Shown here: positions 1 to 7,400 of the stretch, piece by piece
Position numbering within the stretch: the first letter of the stretch is position 1
How the letters are laid out: each line of letters starts with the position of its first letter
DNA from: Candidatus Kaiserbacteria bacterium
Lineage (GTDB): Bacteria > Patescibacteriota > Minisyncoccia > Phycocordibacterales > UBA918
Direction of reading: 5' to 3'
NCBI GenBank assembly: GCA_020428895.1
Contig: JAGQLZ010000061.1
Location: 1 to 21,925, forward strand
DNA: 21,925 nucleotides
Program-made: the position numbers and the translations under genes
The notes under the pieces: generated by a model
Seen by the model: only the letters and a program-made list of their open reading frames with translations
Told to the model about the DNA's origin: nothing
The model's database searches: none

Positions 1-1636
1 TGGTAAGCGTACTAAATATATTTTCGTTGTAGGCGGTGTGATGAGCGGTGTTGGTAAGGGAGTTGCTTCATCTTCCATATCAAAAGTTTTGCAAGCTCGA
101 GGATTAGCAGTAACAGCTATTAAAATTGATCCTTACGTGAATGTCGATGCTGGCACCATGAACCCAACGGAACATGGTGAGTGTTTTGTTTTAAAAGATG
201 GTTTAGAAACTGATCAGGACATGGGTAACTATGAACGGTTTTTAAACATAGACCTGCCGTCCGTTAATTACATGACCACCGGCTCTGTATACCAATCAGT
301 TATTGAAAAAGAACGCAATTTGGGATACGGCGGTAGAAACGTACAGGTAGTACCAGATATTCCAGCCGAAGCAATATCACGCATAAAAAAAGCTGGTGAA
401 ATTGCCAATGCAGACGTGGTTTTAATTGAGGTAGGTGGAACAGTCGGAGAATACGAAAATATTTTATTTATTGAAGCTATCCGTATGATGAAGACTGAAA
501 CACCAAAAGATATTTGTGTGGTTATGGTTAGTTATCTTCCAGTACCGGGTAGTGTTGGTGAAATGAAAACAAAACCTACTCAACACGCAGCCCGCACCCT
601 CGGTTCTTCAGGTGTGTTTGCGGACATTATTTTAGCCAGATCACCAGTAGCAATTGATCAAAAGCGCAAGGACAAAATTGCTCGTTTTTGTAACGTTAGA
701 AAAGAGAACGTTATCTCTGCACCAGATGTTGATAGTATTTATGATATTCCTCTTAACTTTGAAAAAGAACACATGTCCGACAGGTTGTGTGAAATGTTAG
801 ATTTACCGTGTACTAAAAAAGCTGATTTATCAGAATGGAAACGATTTGTTCGTAAATCTAAAAATACAAAGGATACAGTTAAAATTGCGATAGTCGGTAA
901 GTACTTTAGTTCAGGTGACTTTGTTTTGTCCGATGTGTATATTTCAGTGCTAGAAGCTATTAAATATTCAGCTTACAAGCTAGGTCTTAAACCAGATATA
1001 ACTTATTTGTCATCACAAGATTTCACTGACTCAAAGAAATTGAGGGAACTCAAGAAATACGATGGAGTTCTAGTCCCCGGTGGATTTGGTAAGACTGGGG
1101 TGGAAGGTAAACTAAATGTAATAGAGTATGTTCGCAAAAATAAAATTCCGTACTTTGGTATTTGTTATGGAATGCAATTAGCGGCTCTTGAATTTGCCAA
1201 GAATGTTCTAAAGTTAAAAAATGCTAGCACGGAAGAGATAGATCCTGAGGCTAACGATTTGATTATTGGCATCATGAAAGATCAAAGAGAAAAGATTAAG
1301 AAAGGCAAGATGGGAGGTTCGATGCGACTTGGTCAATATCCAGCTGTTTTAAAAAAAGGGACAATTGCTAGAAACTGTTACAAGACAGATAATATATTAG
1401 AGAGGCATCGTCATCGTTATGAAGTTAATCCCGATTATATTGAAGCTCTAGTTGATAAAGGTCTCATTTTTTCTGGTACTTCACCAGATGGTAGCTTAAT
1501 GGAGATTATGGAGCTATCAGAGGATATTCACCCATTTTTTGTTGGGGTACAATTTCATCCAGAATTACAAGCTCGACCAGTTGCTCCACACCCGTTGTTT
1601 ACCGCTTTTGTAAAAGCTTCTTACGAAAATAGTTAG
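1..1636 (+). CDS. pyrG: CTP synthase (glutamine-hydrolysing), 5' end outside the window
   Basis: PyrG makes CTP from UTP, ATP and glutamine in the last step of de novo pyrimidine nucleotide synthesis, in the cytoplasm. The frame is open from base 2, and residues before the first internal GTG (38) read GKRTKYIFVVGG, the conserved family N-terminus, so the true start lies just upstream of the window. The synthetase domain shows the GVGKG nucleotide loop and the DPYVNVDAGTMNPTEHGE and ETDQDMGNYERF signatures. The C-terminal class I glutamine amidotransferase domain has the nucleophile Cys in GICYGMQ (codon at 1163) and the His/Glu of FHPE (codons at 1556 and 1562). Counted from the GTG, the 532 residues plus the missing few match the family length. 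The stop codon overlaps that of the convergent downstream gene. No terminator is visible after it. Confidence 0.97.
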   Translation, partial: GKRTKYIFVVGGVMSGVGKGVASSSISKVLQARGLAVTAIKIDPYVNVDAGTMNPTEHGECFVLKDGLETDQDMGNYERFLNIDLPSVNYMTTGSVYQSVIEKERNLGYGGRNVQVVPDIPAEAISRIKKAGEIANADVVLIEVGGTVGEYENILFIEAIRMMKTETPKDICVVMVSYLPVPGSVGEMKTKPTQHAARTLGSSGVFADIILARSPVAIDQKRKDKIARFCNVRKENVISAPDVDSIYDIPLNFEKEHMSDRLCEMLDLPCTKKADLSEWKRFVRKSKNTKDTVKIAIVGKYFSSGDFVLSDVYISVLEAIKYSAYKLGLKPDITYLSSQDFTDSKKLRELKKYDGVLVPGGFGKTGVEGKLNVIEYVRKNKIPYFGICYGMQLAALEFAKNVLKLKNASTEEIDPEANDLIIGIMKDQREKIKKGKMGGSMRLGQYPAVLKKGTIARNCYKTDNILERHRHRYEVNPDYIEALVDKGLIFSGTSPDGSLMEIMELSEDIHPFFVGVQFHPELQARPVAPHPLFTAFVKASYENS

Positions 1637-2214
1637 TTTCTAGGTTCTCGTACGGACCGAAATAGTCTTAACATATCAATAGAATAGGGTTCAGCAGTAA
1701 AAACAATAATGTCACCTCTACCTAACCACACTTTCATTTCGTAGTAGTCACTAAACATTGATCCAAAGTTTCTTTTATGAATAAGAACTGGAAGACCGTT
1801 GTAAGTAGTGGTACTAAATTCATACTCTGGTGGAAACATTTTTGGATCTGAATCAGTTTCTGTTTCAAATGGTGGATAATAGATTGTTTCAAACTCACGA
1901 ATTGTATCTTCAATAAAATTTTCAAAATCAATGGATTTGGTTTTTTTAAGACTAACTTGGAGTACAGACAGGTTATTTGGGTCGCTTAATTTAACTAGTT
2001 GTCCGCTGATTCTTACTGGTTGTTCTTCGTATCGTTCGGGATAATCAAATTCGATAAGGGGATGGGTGAACGTTTTTAAAGTTTTTTTAGCTACAATGTT
2101 GTCATCAGCTTTATTTTCTAGAATACTGCCCTTATCTTTTGTGGTAAATAATGCTAAAACTAGAAAAATAGAAACAACGAGAACCACGCCAATTACATAG
2201 TAAAAATTTTTCAT
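1633..2214 (-). CDS. Membrane-anchored protein of unknown function
   Basis: I do not recognise this family with certainty. About 193 residues: one hydrophobic segment near residues 4-24 (signal anchor), then a soluble domain presumably outside the membrane. The domain has the flavour of PsbP/DcrB-like lipoproteins (a 'hPhIxFdYPerye' start, 'LPVLIHKR', and an end like 'RLFRSVREPRN'), but this is a weak resemblance. Two start codons are possible, at 2220 and 2214. I chose 2214 because an extended -10 box (TG-A-TACACT, minus strand, 2231-2223) lies 8 bases upstream of it but only 2 bases from the other. Its stop overlaps the pyrG stop in convergent orientation, so the two transcripts may run into each other. 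Confidence 0.8.
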   Translation of the reverse strand: MKNFYYVIGVVLVVSIFLVLALFTTKDKGSILENKADDNIVAKKTLKTFTHPLIEFDYPERYEEQPVRISGQLVKLSDPNNLSVLQVSLKKTKSIDFENFIEDTIREFETIYYPPFETETDSDPKMFPPEYEFSTTTYNGLPVLIHKRNFGSMFSDYYEMKVWLGRGDIIVFTAEPYSIDMLRLFRSVREPRN

Positions 2215-2222
2215 TACCATTA

Positions 2223-2231
2223 AGTGTATCA
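2223..2231 (-). promoter_or_regulatory. Extended -10 promoter element
   Basis: On the minus strand TG-A-TACACT lies 8 bases before the ATG at 2214. Transcription would start at or within a base or two of that codon. No Shine-Dalgarno sequence is present. Confidence 0.45.
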
Positions 2232-2304
2232 GATGTACTTCAAAGTAAGAGATAATTATGTTACTCTAGGCGTCACAAATTCAGATATTTTAAGATATTT
2301 GAAT

Positions 2305-2431
2305 AATATTGGCGGATCGTCTAACGGTAAGCAAAGCTTTCTTTCTTCGCTCGCTCGGTCATGAAAATGTAAACATTTTCATGACCATCGCTCGCTTGAA
2401 AGTAGGGACTACGTCCTCCCGTTAGCCGATC
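2305..2431 (+). repeat. tRNA-derived repeat element upstream of tRNA-Gln
   Basis: Bases 2305-2329 are identical over 25 bases to 2458-2482, which cover the 5' end and D-arm of the tRNA-Gln gene. The copy is not a tRNA: no anticodon arm, T-arm or 3' acceptor strand follows. Bases 2315-2327 also form a 13-base inverted repeat, with one mismatch, with 2419-2431. The enclosed segment contains a perfect 13-bp hairpin (2357-2369 / 2374-2386, loop TAAA) flanked by CGCTCGC motifs (2348-2358, 2389-2395). It looks like a small inserted or duplicated element, or a folded RNA. No ORF is present. Confidence 0.7.
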
Positions 2432-2457
2432 AACTAAGTTTAGTTGATAGATAATTA

Positions 2458-2482
2458 AATATTGGCGGATCGTCTAACGGTA
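2458..2482 (+). repeat. Second copy of the 25-base direct repeat, overlapping the tRNA-Gln 5' end
   Basis: Identical to 2305-2329, with starts 153 bases apart. It runs from five bases upstream of tRNA nucleotide 1 into the D-arm. Recombination between the copies would delete 153 bases and leave the tRNA intact, as with flanking repeats of a small integrated element. Confidence 0.75.
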
Positions 2483-2533
2483 GGACGTTTGGTTTTGGTC
2501 CAAAAAATCGGGGTTCGATTCCCTGTCCGCCAG
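2463..2533 (+). tRNA. tRNA-Gln (anticodon TTG)
   Basis: A 71-nt cloverleaf can be drawn by hand. Acceptor strands TGGCGGA and TCCGCCA (2526-2532) carry the U1-A72 pair typical of tRNA-Gln. The D-arm contains GTCTAACGGTAGGAC. The anticodon stem TTTGG/CCAAA closes the loop TTTTGGT, giving anticodon TTG. The T-arm has CGGGG/CCCTG around TTCGATT. The discriminator base is G2533. The next bases are CTGG, so CCA is not encoded and must be added enzymatically. The transcript runs straight into an exceptionally long terminator stem. Confidence 0.95.
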
Positions 2534-2576
2534 CTGGTAGAAAAAGTCTCCCGATAGGGAGCTTTTTCTTTACCAG
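2534..2576 (+). terminator. Bidirectional terminator between tRNA-Gln and the receiver gene
   Basis: CTGGTA...CTCCC, loop GATA, then GGGAGCTTTTTCTTTACCAG. The U-rich 3' arm and A-rich 5' arm allow termination from both strands, fitting the convergent tRNA and receiver genes. The outer stem continues with 10 more pairs into tRNA sequence (2524-2533 with 2577-2586). Confidence 0.8.
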
Positions 2577-2594
2577 TTGGCGGACAAGATTTGA

Positions 2595-2969
2595 TTAACT
2601 TACCAATGCCTCTCTAACTTTCTTCACCACTTCATCAAGACTTAAGTGGGATTTAATTATGTAGTCTTTGATTTTACTTTCATGAGCAGTAGCGACATTA
2701 TTTACGTCATCCATAGCTGTAAGCACAACCACTCGAGCATTGCTACCCCAAGGATCATCTCGTAATTTATCTAAAAATTGATGTCCATCCATGATTGGCA
2801 TTTTTAGATCTAGCAAAATAAGGTCTGGTTGTTCTGATAGAGCGATAGCCATACCTTGTGAACCATTTTCTGCCATCAGCACGGTAAATTCAGCTTCGCG
2901 CAATGATTCTGCGATAGCGTCTGCAATATCCGCTTCATCTTCAACAATAAGGATTGTTTTGTTCAACAT
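2595..2969 (-). CDS. Single-domain response regulator (CheY-like receiver)
   Basis: A 124-residue receiver domain with no output domain. Visible features are the acidic pocket E10-D11, phosphoacceptor D54 in LILLDLKMP, switch T84 in VVLTA and K106 in YIIKSH. It would be phosphorylated by a histidine kinase and act through a protein partner. The frame extends upstream to 3041, but alignment to the family begins at MLNKTILIVEDE, so I use ATG 2969. An AGGAG lies 16 bases upstream of it, too far for a standard ribosome site. The divergent neighbour is a PAS histidine kinase, the probable cognate partner. Confidence 0.9.
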   Translation of the reverse strand: MLNKTILIVEDEADIADAIAESLREAEFTVLMAENGSQGMAIALSEQPDLILLDLKMPIMDGHQFLDKLRDDPWGSNARVVVLTAMDDVNNVATAHESKIKDYIIKSHLSLDEVVKKVREALVS

Positions 2970-3077
2970 ATGTGTGGATTTAATGCTCCTGTTATTATCT
3001 AAGAATATTAGCATAAAATTAGTCAAAATAGCTTTACACATAGTTTGTGTGTAGGGCTGATGTTTTTTCCTTTGAGT

Positions 3078-3086
3078 TGGTATTAT
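3078..3086 (+). promoter_or_regulatory. Extended -10 promoter of the histidine kinase gene
   Basis: TG-G-TATTAT ends 6 bases before ATG 3093, which puts the expected transcription start on the start codon. This decides the start over the longer frame from 3045. Confidence 0.6.
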
Positions 3087-3092
3087 GGATGT

Positions 3093-4358
3093 ATGGAAAA
3101 ATTCATTCAGTGGTTACGGATAGTATTTATAACTGTGACTTTGGTTGCGATACCGTTTATAGCAACTTGGTTATGGTTATTTATTGAAAAAATTTTTCCA
3201 CTTGTAAAGCCTAGTGTTTACATCGCGGTAATGAGTACCATTGGGATGATTGGTACGGTGTGGTTCTTCTACTACTGTAAACGAAGACACGTTCTTTCAT
3301 CTGGTGACTATAAGTTGATTGCTAAGTCTCAACAATTTTTATCTTTATATCGGCATAGTCCAGTGCCCTATATAACAATTGATAAAGAGAGCAAGATTAT
3401 CATGCATAATCTTTCAGCCATGCGATTATTTCAGACTGATCAAGAATCGCTTGGTAATCAACAATTTGATTCATTTATTCGTCACGAAGATGAGACAGAA
3501 CTTTCGTTTATTTTAGGAAAACTAAAAAATCAAGTCACTGTTAAAGAAACTGAAGTGCAGATTGTAACGATGCGAGGAGAAATGCGTTGGGTATTGTTGT
3601 CAGTGTTTGCTTCTGAAAATTCTAATGAACGTTTGGTTTCGTTAGTAGATATTACTCATCAAAAAACTGTTGATTTGGCCAAGTCAGAGTTTGTTGCCTT
3701 AGCGACTCATCAACTGCGTACACCAATTACCGCTATTCGTTGGAATACCGAACTGCTAGCTAAAACCATGGAAGAATCAAAAACTGAGAAACAGACACAT
3801 TATCTAGAGAAGATTGAGAGAAACATACAAAGAATGTTAGCTCTTATAAATGACTTCTTAAGTGTTTCAAAACTTGAGACTGGTACATTTGCTACTGATT
3901 TATCAAAAGTTAATTTACCCGAATTTATAAATACAGTAATAGATGAGTACACTGAAGCAATTGAACAAAAACAGTTACGATTAGAACTCAATTTTGAACC
4001 AATAAATTTTGAGTTTGAATCCGATCCGCGTTTGCTTCATATCATAATAAGTAATCTTATTTCCAACGCTGTTAAATATACTGTTAACGAAGGTCAGATT
4101 TTGATTAACTATAAATTGGAAAATGGACGCTTACTATTAGAGGTAGCTGATAGCGGTATTGGTATTCCAGAAGAAGAAATGGATCAGTTGTTTAATAAAT
4201 TTTTCCGAGCTAGTAACGCTCAAAATTATCGTACCGAAGGAACCGGATTGGGAATTTATATTGTAAAACAATCAGTTGAAAAACTTGGTGGTACCGTTAC
4301 TCCTTATTCAGTTCTTAATGAAGGTACACGTTTTGAAGTGAGATTACCTATACATTAA
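3093..4358 (+). CDS. Membrane-bound PAS sensor histidine kinase
   Basis: A 421-residue sensor kinase. Two hydrophobic segments (about residues 5-32 and 40-62) anchor it with little sequence between them, so it probably has no large external sensor. A PAS domain follows (about 80-185). The HisKA domain has the phosphorylated His206 in LATHQLRTP. The HATPase domain shows an N-box (LISNAVKYT), G1 (VADSGIGIP), an F-box region (LFNKFFRAS) and G2 (GTGLGIYIVK). All catalytic motifs look intact. The start at 3093 is preferred because of the extended -10 six bases upstream. It is divergent from the lone CheY-like receiver, suggesting a two-component pair with no DNA-binding output encoded here. Confidence 0.93.
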   Translation: MEKFIQWLRIVFITVTLVAIPFIATWLWLFIEKIFPLVKPSVYIAVMSTIGMIGTVWFFYYCKRRHVLSSGDYKLIAKSQQFLSLYRHSPVPYITIDKESKIIMHNLSAMRLFQTDQESLGNQQFDSFIRHEDETELSFILGKLKNQVTVKETEVQIVTMRGEMRWVLLSVFASENSNERLVSLVDITHQKTVDLAKSEFVALATHQLRTPITAIRWNTELLAKTMEESKTEKQTHYLEKIERNIQRMLALINDFLSVSKLETGTFATDLSKVNLPEFINTVIDEYTEAIEQKQLRLELNFEPINFEFESDPRLLHIIISNLISNAVKYTVNEGQILINYKLENGRLLLEVADSGIGIPEEEMDQLFNKFFRASNAQNYRTEGTGLGIYIVKQSVEKLGGTVTPYSVLNEGTRFEVRLPIH

Positions 4359-4371
4359 TTAAGTATGGATA

Positions 4372-4377
4372 TATAAT
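4372..4377 (+). promoter_or_regulatory. -10 element for the small lysine-rich ORF
   Basis: Perfect TATAAT eight bases before the ATG at 4386. It predicts a leaderless or nearly leaderless message. Confidence 0.5.
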
Positions 4378-4385
4378 TTTTCGAT

Positions 4386-4451
4386 ATGGCTAAAGGACAA
4401 GATAGAAAAAAAGAAAAAAAGAAACCAAAAAAAGGTAAAACTACAAAGTAG
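4386..4451 (+). CDS. 21-residue lysine-rich protein
   Basis: The translation begins MAKGQDRKKEKKKPKKG and ends KTTK; more than half of the residues are basic. It has a perfect TATAAT 8 bases upstream and a strong terminator starting 28 bases after the stop, so it is a self-contained transcription unit rather than chance coding. Tiny MAKGQDKKK-type proteins are annotated as hypothetical in many bacteria. Their role is unknown; nucleic-acid or ribosome binding is a guess from charge alone. It sits between the kinase gene and typA. Confidence 0.65.
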   Translation: MAKGQDRKKEKKKPKKGKTTK

Positions 4452-4478
4452 TAAAGTTGGTTAACACAAGTTAGCAAT

Positions 4479-4518
4479 AAAAAAGAAAATAACTGCCAGA
4501 GCAGTTATTTTCTTTTTT
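4479..4518 (+). terminator. Intrinsic terminator
   Basis: AAAAAAGAAAATAACTG, loop CCAGAG, CAGTTATTTTCTTTTTT: a 17-bp perfect stem ending in a T run. The A-rich 5' arm could also serve the other strand. It isolates typA from the upstream unit. Confidence 0.88.
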
Positions 4519-4531
4519 GTGGTTATATAGG

Positions 4532-4560
4532 TTGACCTTATTCATTTTAACCGGCATACT
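4532..4560 (+). promoter_or_regulatory. Probable promoter of typA
   Basis: TTGACC (4532-4537), a 17-base spacer and CATACT (4555-4560). The implied leader of about 48 bases contains a small hairpin (ACTGG/CCAGT around 4559-4576) and no clear Shine-Dalgarno sequence. Confidence 0.5.
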
Positions 4561-4614
4561 ACTGGCGACTTTCCCAGTTGGGGATTTTTATTTTTCGCTT
4601 AATTTTTAACATTT

Positions 4615-6396
4615 ATGAGTCAAGAAATTCGTAACATCGCCATCATCGCTCACGTGGACCACGGCAAGACCACTTTAACTGATGGTTTGATGGAATTCAC
4701 TGGTTCTCGAGAAGGAGATCAGTCAATGGATAATAATGCGCTAGAACAAGAGCGTGGTATTACTATTTATGCGAAAAATACCTCAGTTGAATACAAGGAT
4801 ACAAAAATAAACATCGTGGACACTCCTGGTCACGCCGATTTTGGTTCTGAGGTAGAGCGAGTATTACGTTCAATAGACTCAGTACTTTTAGTAGTTGATG
4901 CTCAAGAAGGTCCGATGCCTCAGACTCGTTTTGTGCTCAAAAAATCTCTTGAACTAGGACTTAAGCCAATTGTAATTATCAATAAAATTGATAAACCAGC
5001 TGCTGATACTGATCGATGTGAAGAACAAGTTTTAGAACTGTTCCTTGAACTTGGGGCAACTGATGAACAGTCAAATTTTCCAGTTGTTTACGCAATTGGT
5101 CGTGATGGTTTGGCAAAGCGTAAGATGTCAGATGAGATGAAAGACCTAGCACCAGTTCTGGATACCATTCTTGAGCATGTGCCAGCGGCTAAAGGTTATG
5201 AAGCAGGTGAAGATTTACGAGCTCAAGTATTTAATCTTGGCTATGACAACTTTCTTGGTCGTTTAGCTGTCGCCCGTATTTATGATGGAAAACTAGCTAA
5301 AGGCCAGCAAATTTTTATACGTTCTCACGATGGAGAAACTAAGAAAGGGAAGATAGTAAAGTTATCTGGCTATAAAGGAGTCGCTCAGGTAGAGCTTGAA
5401 GAAGCATTTGCGGGAGATATCGTACTGATTGCTGGTCTTGAAGATATAAATATTGGTGAGACTGTTACAAATAGTGAAACAGCAGAATTATTGCCAGAGA
5501 TTGCTATCGATGAACCGACTGTATCAATGCGTTTTTTGGTAAACTCATCTCCATTTGCTGGACGAGAAGGTAAGTATGTGACTAGTCGTCAGATTGGGGA
5601 ACGTTTAGAGAAGGAACTTGAAATCAACGTCGGTTTACAAGTTGAACCACAAGGTGATTCGTTTATTGTACGAGGTCGTGGTGAGATGCATATTGCCATC
5701 TTGCTTGAGAATATGCGCCGTGAAGGCTATGAAATGTCTGTTAGTCAGCCACAAGTAATCATTAAAGATATTGATGGAATAAAGAGTGAACCTTTTGAAG
5801 AAGTCACTATCGATATTCCGACTGAATACCAAGGAGCAGTGATTGAAAGACTATCAAATCGCGGTTTTATTATGCAAAATATGATTCCCCATGAGAATCA
5901 AGTCCGGTTATTATTTGAAGGTCCAACTCGTGGATTACTTGGCTATAAAAATCAGTTTATTATTGATACTAAAGGTGAAGGGATTTTAGCTTCACGCTTT
6001 ATAGAATTCCGAGCTTACGCTGGAGAAATTAAGAAGCGAAAAGTAGGCTCTATGACCTCAATGGCGACTGGTAAAGCTCTTGGTTTTGGATTATTTGGAT
6101 TACAAGATCGTGGAGAACTTTACATTGGTGCCGGTGCTGATGTGTACGAAGGAATGGTGATTGGAAATACTAGCAAAGGAGAAGAAATGGTAGTTAATCC
6201 AACTAAAGGAAAACAACTAACCAACGTTCGGGCCAGTGGTTCTGATGATGCTATCAGTTTGACCCCACATCGACCATTGTCTATCGAGATTGGTTTGGAA
6301 ATTATGTTAGAAGATGAATATTTGGAAGTTTGTCCAAAATCTATTCGTCTACGTAAGCAATATCTTAAGGAGAGTGAACGAAAGCGAAGTAAATAA
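4615..6396 (+). CDS. typA: Ribosome-associated translational GTPase TypA/BipA
   Basis: TypA (BipA) is a ribosome-binding GTPase of the EF-G family linked to 50S assembly and growth under stress. The 593-residue length is usual. The G domain is complete: G1 AHVDHGKT (12-19), G2 in ERGITI (46-51), G3 DTPGH (69-73), G4 NKID (123-126). Domains II, III and V follow, and the TypA-specific C-terminal region contains GTPS-like motifs such as GPTRGLLGYKNQF and the MATGKALGFGLFGLQDRG stretch. The start codon gives MSQEIRNIAIIAHVDHGKT, as expected for the family. It has its own promoter after a terminator. The downstream CNNM gene starts 32 bases later with its own -10 box. Confidence 0.97.
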   Translation: MSQEIRNIAIIAHVDHGKTTLTDGLMEFTGSREGDQSMDNNALEQERGITIYAKNTSVEYKDTKINIVDTPGHADFGSEVERVLRSIDSVLLVVDAQEGPMPQTRFVLKKSLELGLKPIVIINKIDKPAADTDRCEEQVLELFLELGATDEQSNFPVVYAIGRDGLAKRKMSDEMKDLAPVLDTILEHVPAAKGYEAGEDLRAQVFNLGYDNFLGRLAVARIYDGKLAKGQQIFIRSHDGETKKGKIVKLSGYKGVAQVELEEAFAGDIVLIAGLEDINIGETVTNSETAELLPEIAIDEPTVSMRFLVNSSPFAGREGKYVTSRQIGERLEKELEINVGLQVEPQGDSFIVRGRGEMHIAILLENMRREGYEMSVSQPQVIIKDIDGIKSEPFEEVTIDIPTEYQGAVIERLSNRGFIMQNMIPHENQVRLLFEGPTRGLLGYKNQFIIDTKGEGILASRFIEFRAYAGEIKKRKVGSMTSMATGKALGFGLFGLQDRGELYIGAGADVYEGMVIGNTSKGEEMVVNPTKGKQLTNVRASGSDDAISLTPHRPLSIEIGLEIMLEDEYLEVCPKSIRLRKQYLKESERKRSK

Positions 6397-6412
6397 GCTT
6401 TTAGTTATTGTA

Positions 6413-6418
6413 TATAAT
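6413..6418 (+). promoter_or_regulatory. -10 element upstream of the CNNM/CBS gene
   Basis: TATAAT ends 10 bases before ATG 6429, leaving a leader of only a few bases. No Shine-Dalgarno sequence. Confidence 0.5.
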
Positions 6419-6428
6419 AGGTTAATTA

Positions 6429-7400
6429 ATGGAATATTTTATAGCCACGGTCCTAGTGGTTTTGTCGGGACTATTTTCTGGTCTTACTCTAGGACTATTA
6501 TCTTTAGACACGCAGTCATTAAAACGAAGAGCTAAACACGGAGATCTAGAAGCATCGGTGGTGTTACCTTTACGTCAGTATGGCAACCAACTTCTGACAA
6601 CTTTGTTGCTTGGTAATGTGTCAGTCAATACAGCATTGTCTATATACTTAGGTACTTTAGCTTCTGGTTTGGTAGCTGGTGTCATTGCCACAGCGATGAT
6701 TGTAGTGTTTGGTGAAATTATTCCACAGGCGGTCATTTCTCGATATGCTCTTTGGTTTGGATCTAGAACAGCTTGGTTTACTCGATTGGTGATATTTGTT
6801 TTCTACCCAATTGCTTGGCCGATTGCTAAATTGCTTGATATCGCTCTTGGGTCTGAGTTGAATACCGTATATTCCAAAAAAGAACTTATGGAGATAATTT
6901 CCGAACATGAAAACTCATCAGAAAGTAATATAGATGCTGATGAAGAAAGGATTCTGCATGGAGCACTTAAGTTTTCACATCTTCGAGTACGTGAAGTGAT
7001 GACACCTGCTGAACAGGTTTTTATGTGTGATGAGAATCAAAAACTCACAGAAAGTTTTTTTGAGGAAATTAATAATTATGGGTATTCACGGTTGCCGGTT
7101 TTTAGTGGTAACAGGGATAATGTGGTTGGTCTATTGTTTGTTAAAGATTTGATTGTTGAAGATGAGGATATTTTAGTGAAATATGCAGAGGAAGCTTATG
7201 ATGATAAATATATGACTGTAAACGCTAGTCAATTTCTTGATGTTGTGCTGACAAAAATGCTTAAGTCACGTCAACATTTAGCGATAGTCAAAAGTCGTAA
7301 TGGAGTTTATTTAGGAGTAATTTCGCTTGAGGACATTCTTGAAGAAATTATCCAAGCTGAGATAGTTGATGAAGATGATGAGATTTTAGATAGCGTATAA
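6429..7400 (+). CDS. CNNM (DUF21) and CBS-pair membrane protein, hemolysin C/CorC-related
   Basis: A 323-residue membrane protein. The N-terminal CNNM/DUF21 domain (about 1-150) has three to four hydrophobic segments and family motifs (SGLFSGLTLGLLSL, GNVSVNTALS, FGEIIPQAV). A pair of CBS domains follows (about 180-305) with REVMTPAEQVF, YSRLPVF, VVGLLFVKDL and GVISLEDILEEIIQAEI. Family members are implicated in Mg2+ or Co2+ transport or resistance, with nucleotide sensing by the CBS pair. The chain ends shortly after the second CBS domain with an acidic tail (DEDDEILDSV), so the usual C-terminal CorC_HlyC domain is absent. No terminator is visible until the ncRNA-like region downstream. Confidence 0.93.
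   Translation: MEYFIATVLVVLSGLFSGLTLGLLSLDTQSLKRRAKHGDLEASVVLPLRQYGNQLLTTLLLGNVSVNTALSIYLGTLASGLVAGVIATAMIVVFGEIIPQAVISRYALWFGSRTAWFTRLVIFVFYPIAWPIAKLLDIALGSELNTVYSKKELMEIISEHENSSESNIDADEERILHGALKFSHLRVREVMTPAEQVFMCDENQKLTESFFEEINNYGYSRLPVFSGNRDNVVGLLFVKDLIVEDEDILVKYAEEAYDDKYMTVNASQFLDVVLTKMLKSRQHLAIVKSRNGVYLGVISLEDILEEIIQAEIVDEDDEILDSV

Noticed and set aside
2305..2460. A second, intron-containing tRNA-Gln
   Set aside because: No anticodon or 3' acceptor strand appears between the 5' copy and the intact tRNA.
2305..2482. CRISPR-like repeat pair
   Set aside because: Only two copies, and the repeat is tRNA sequence; no cas genes.
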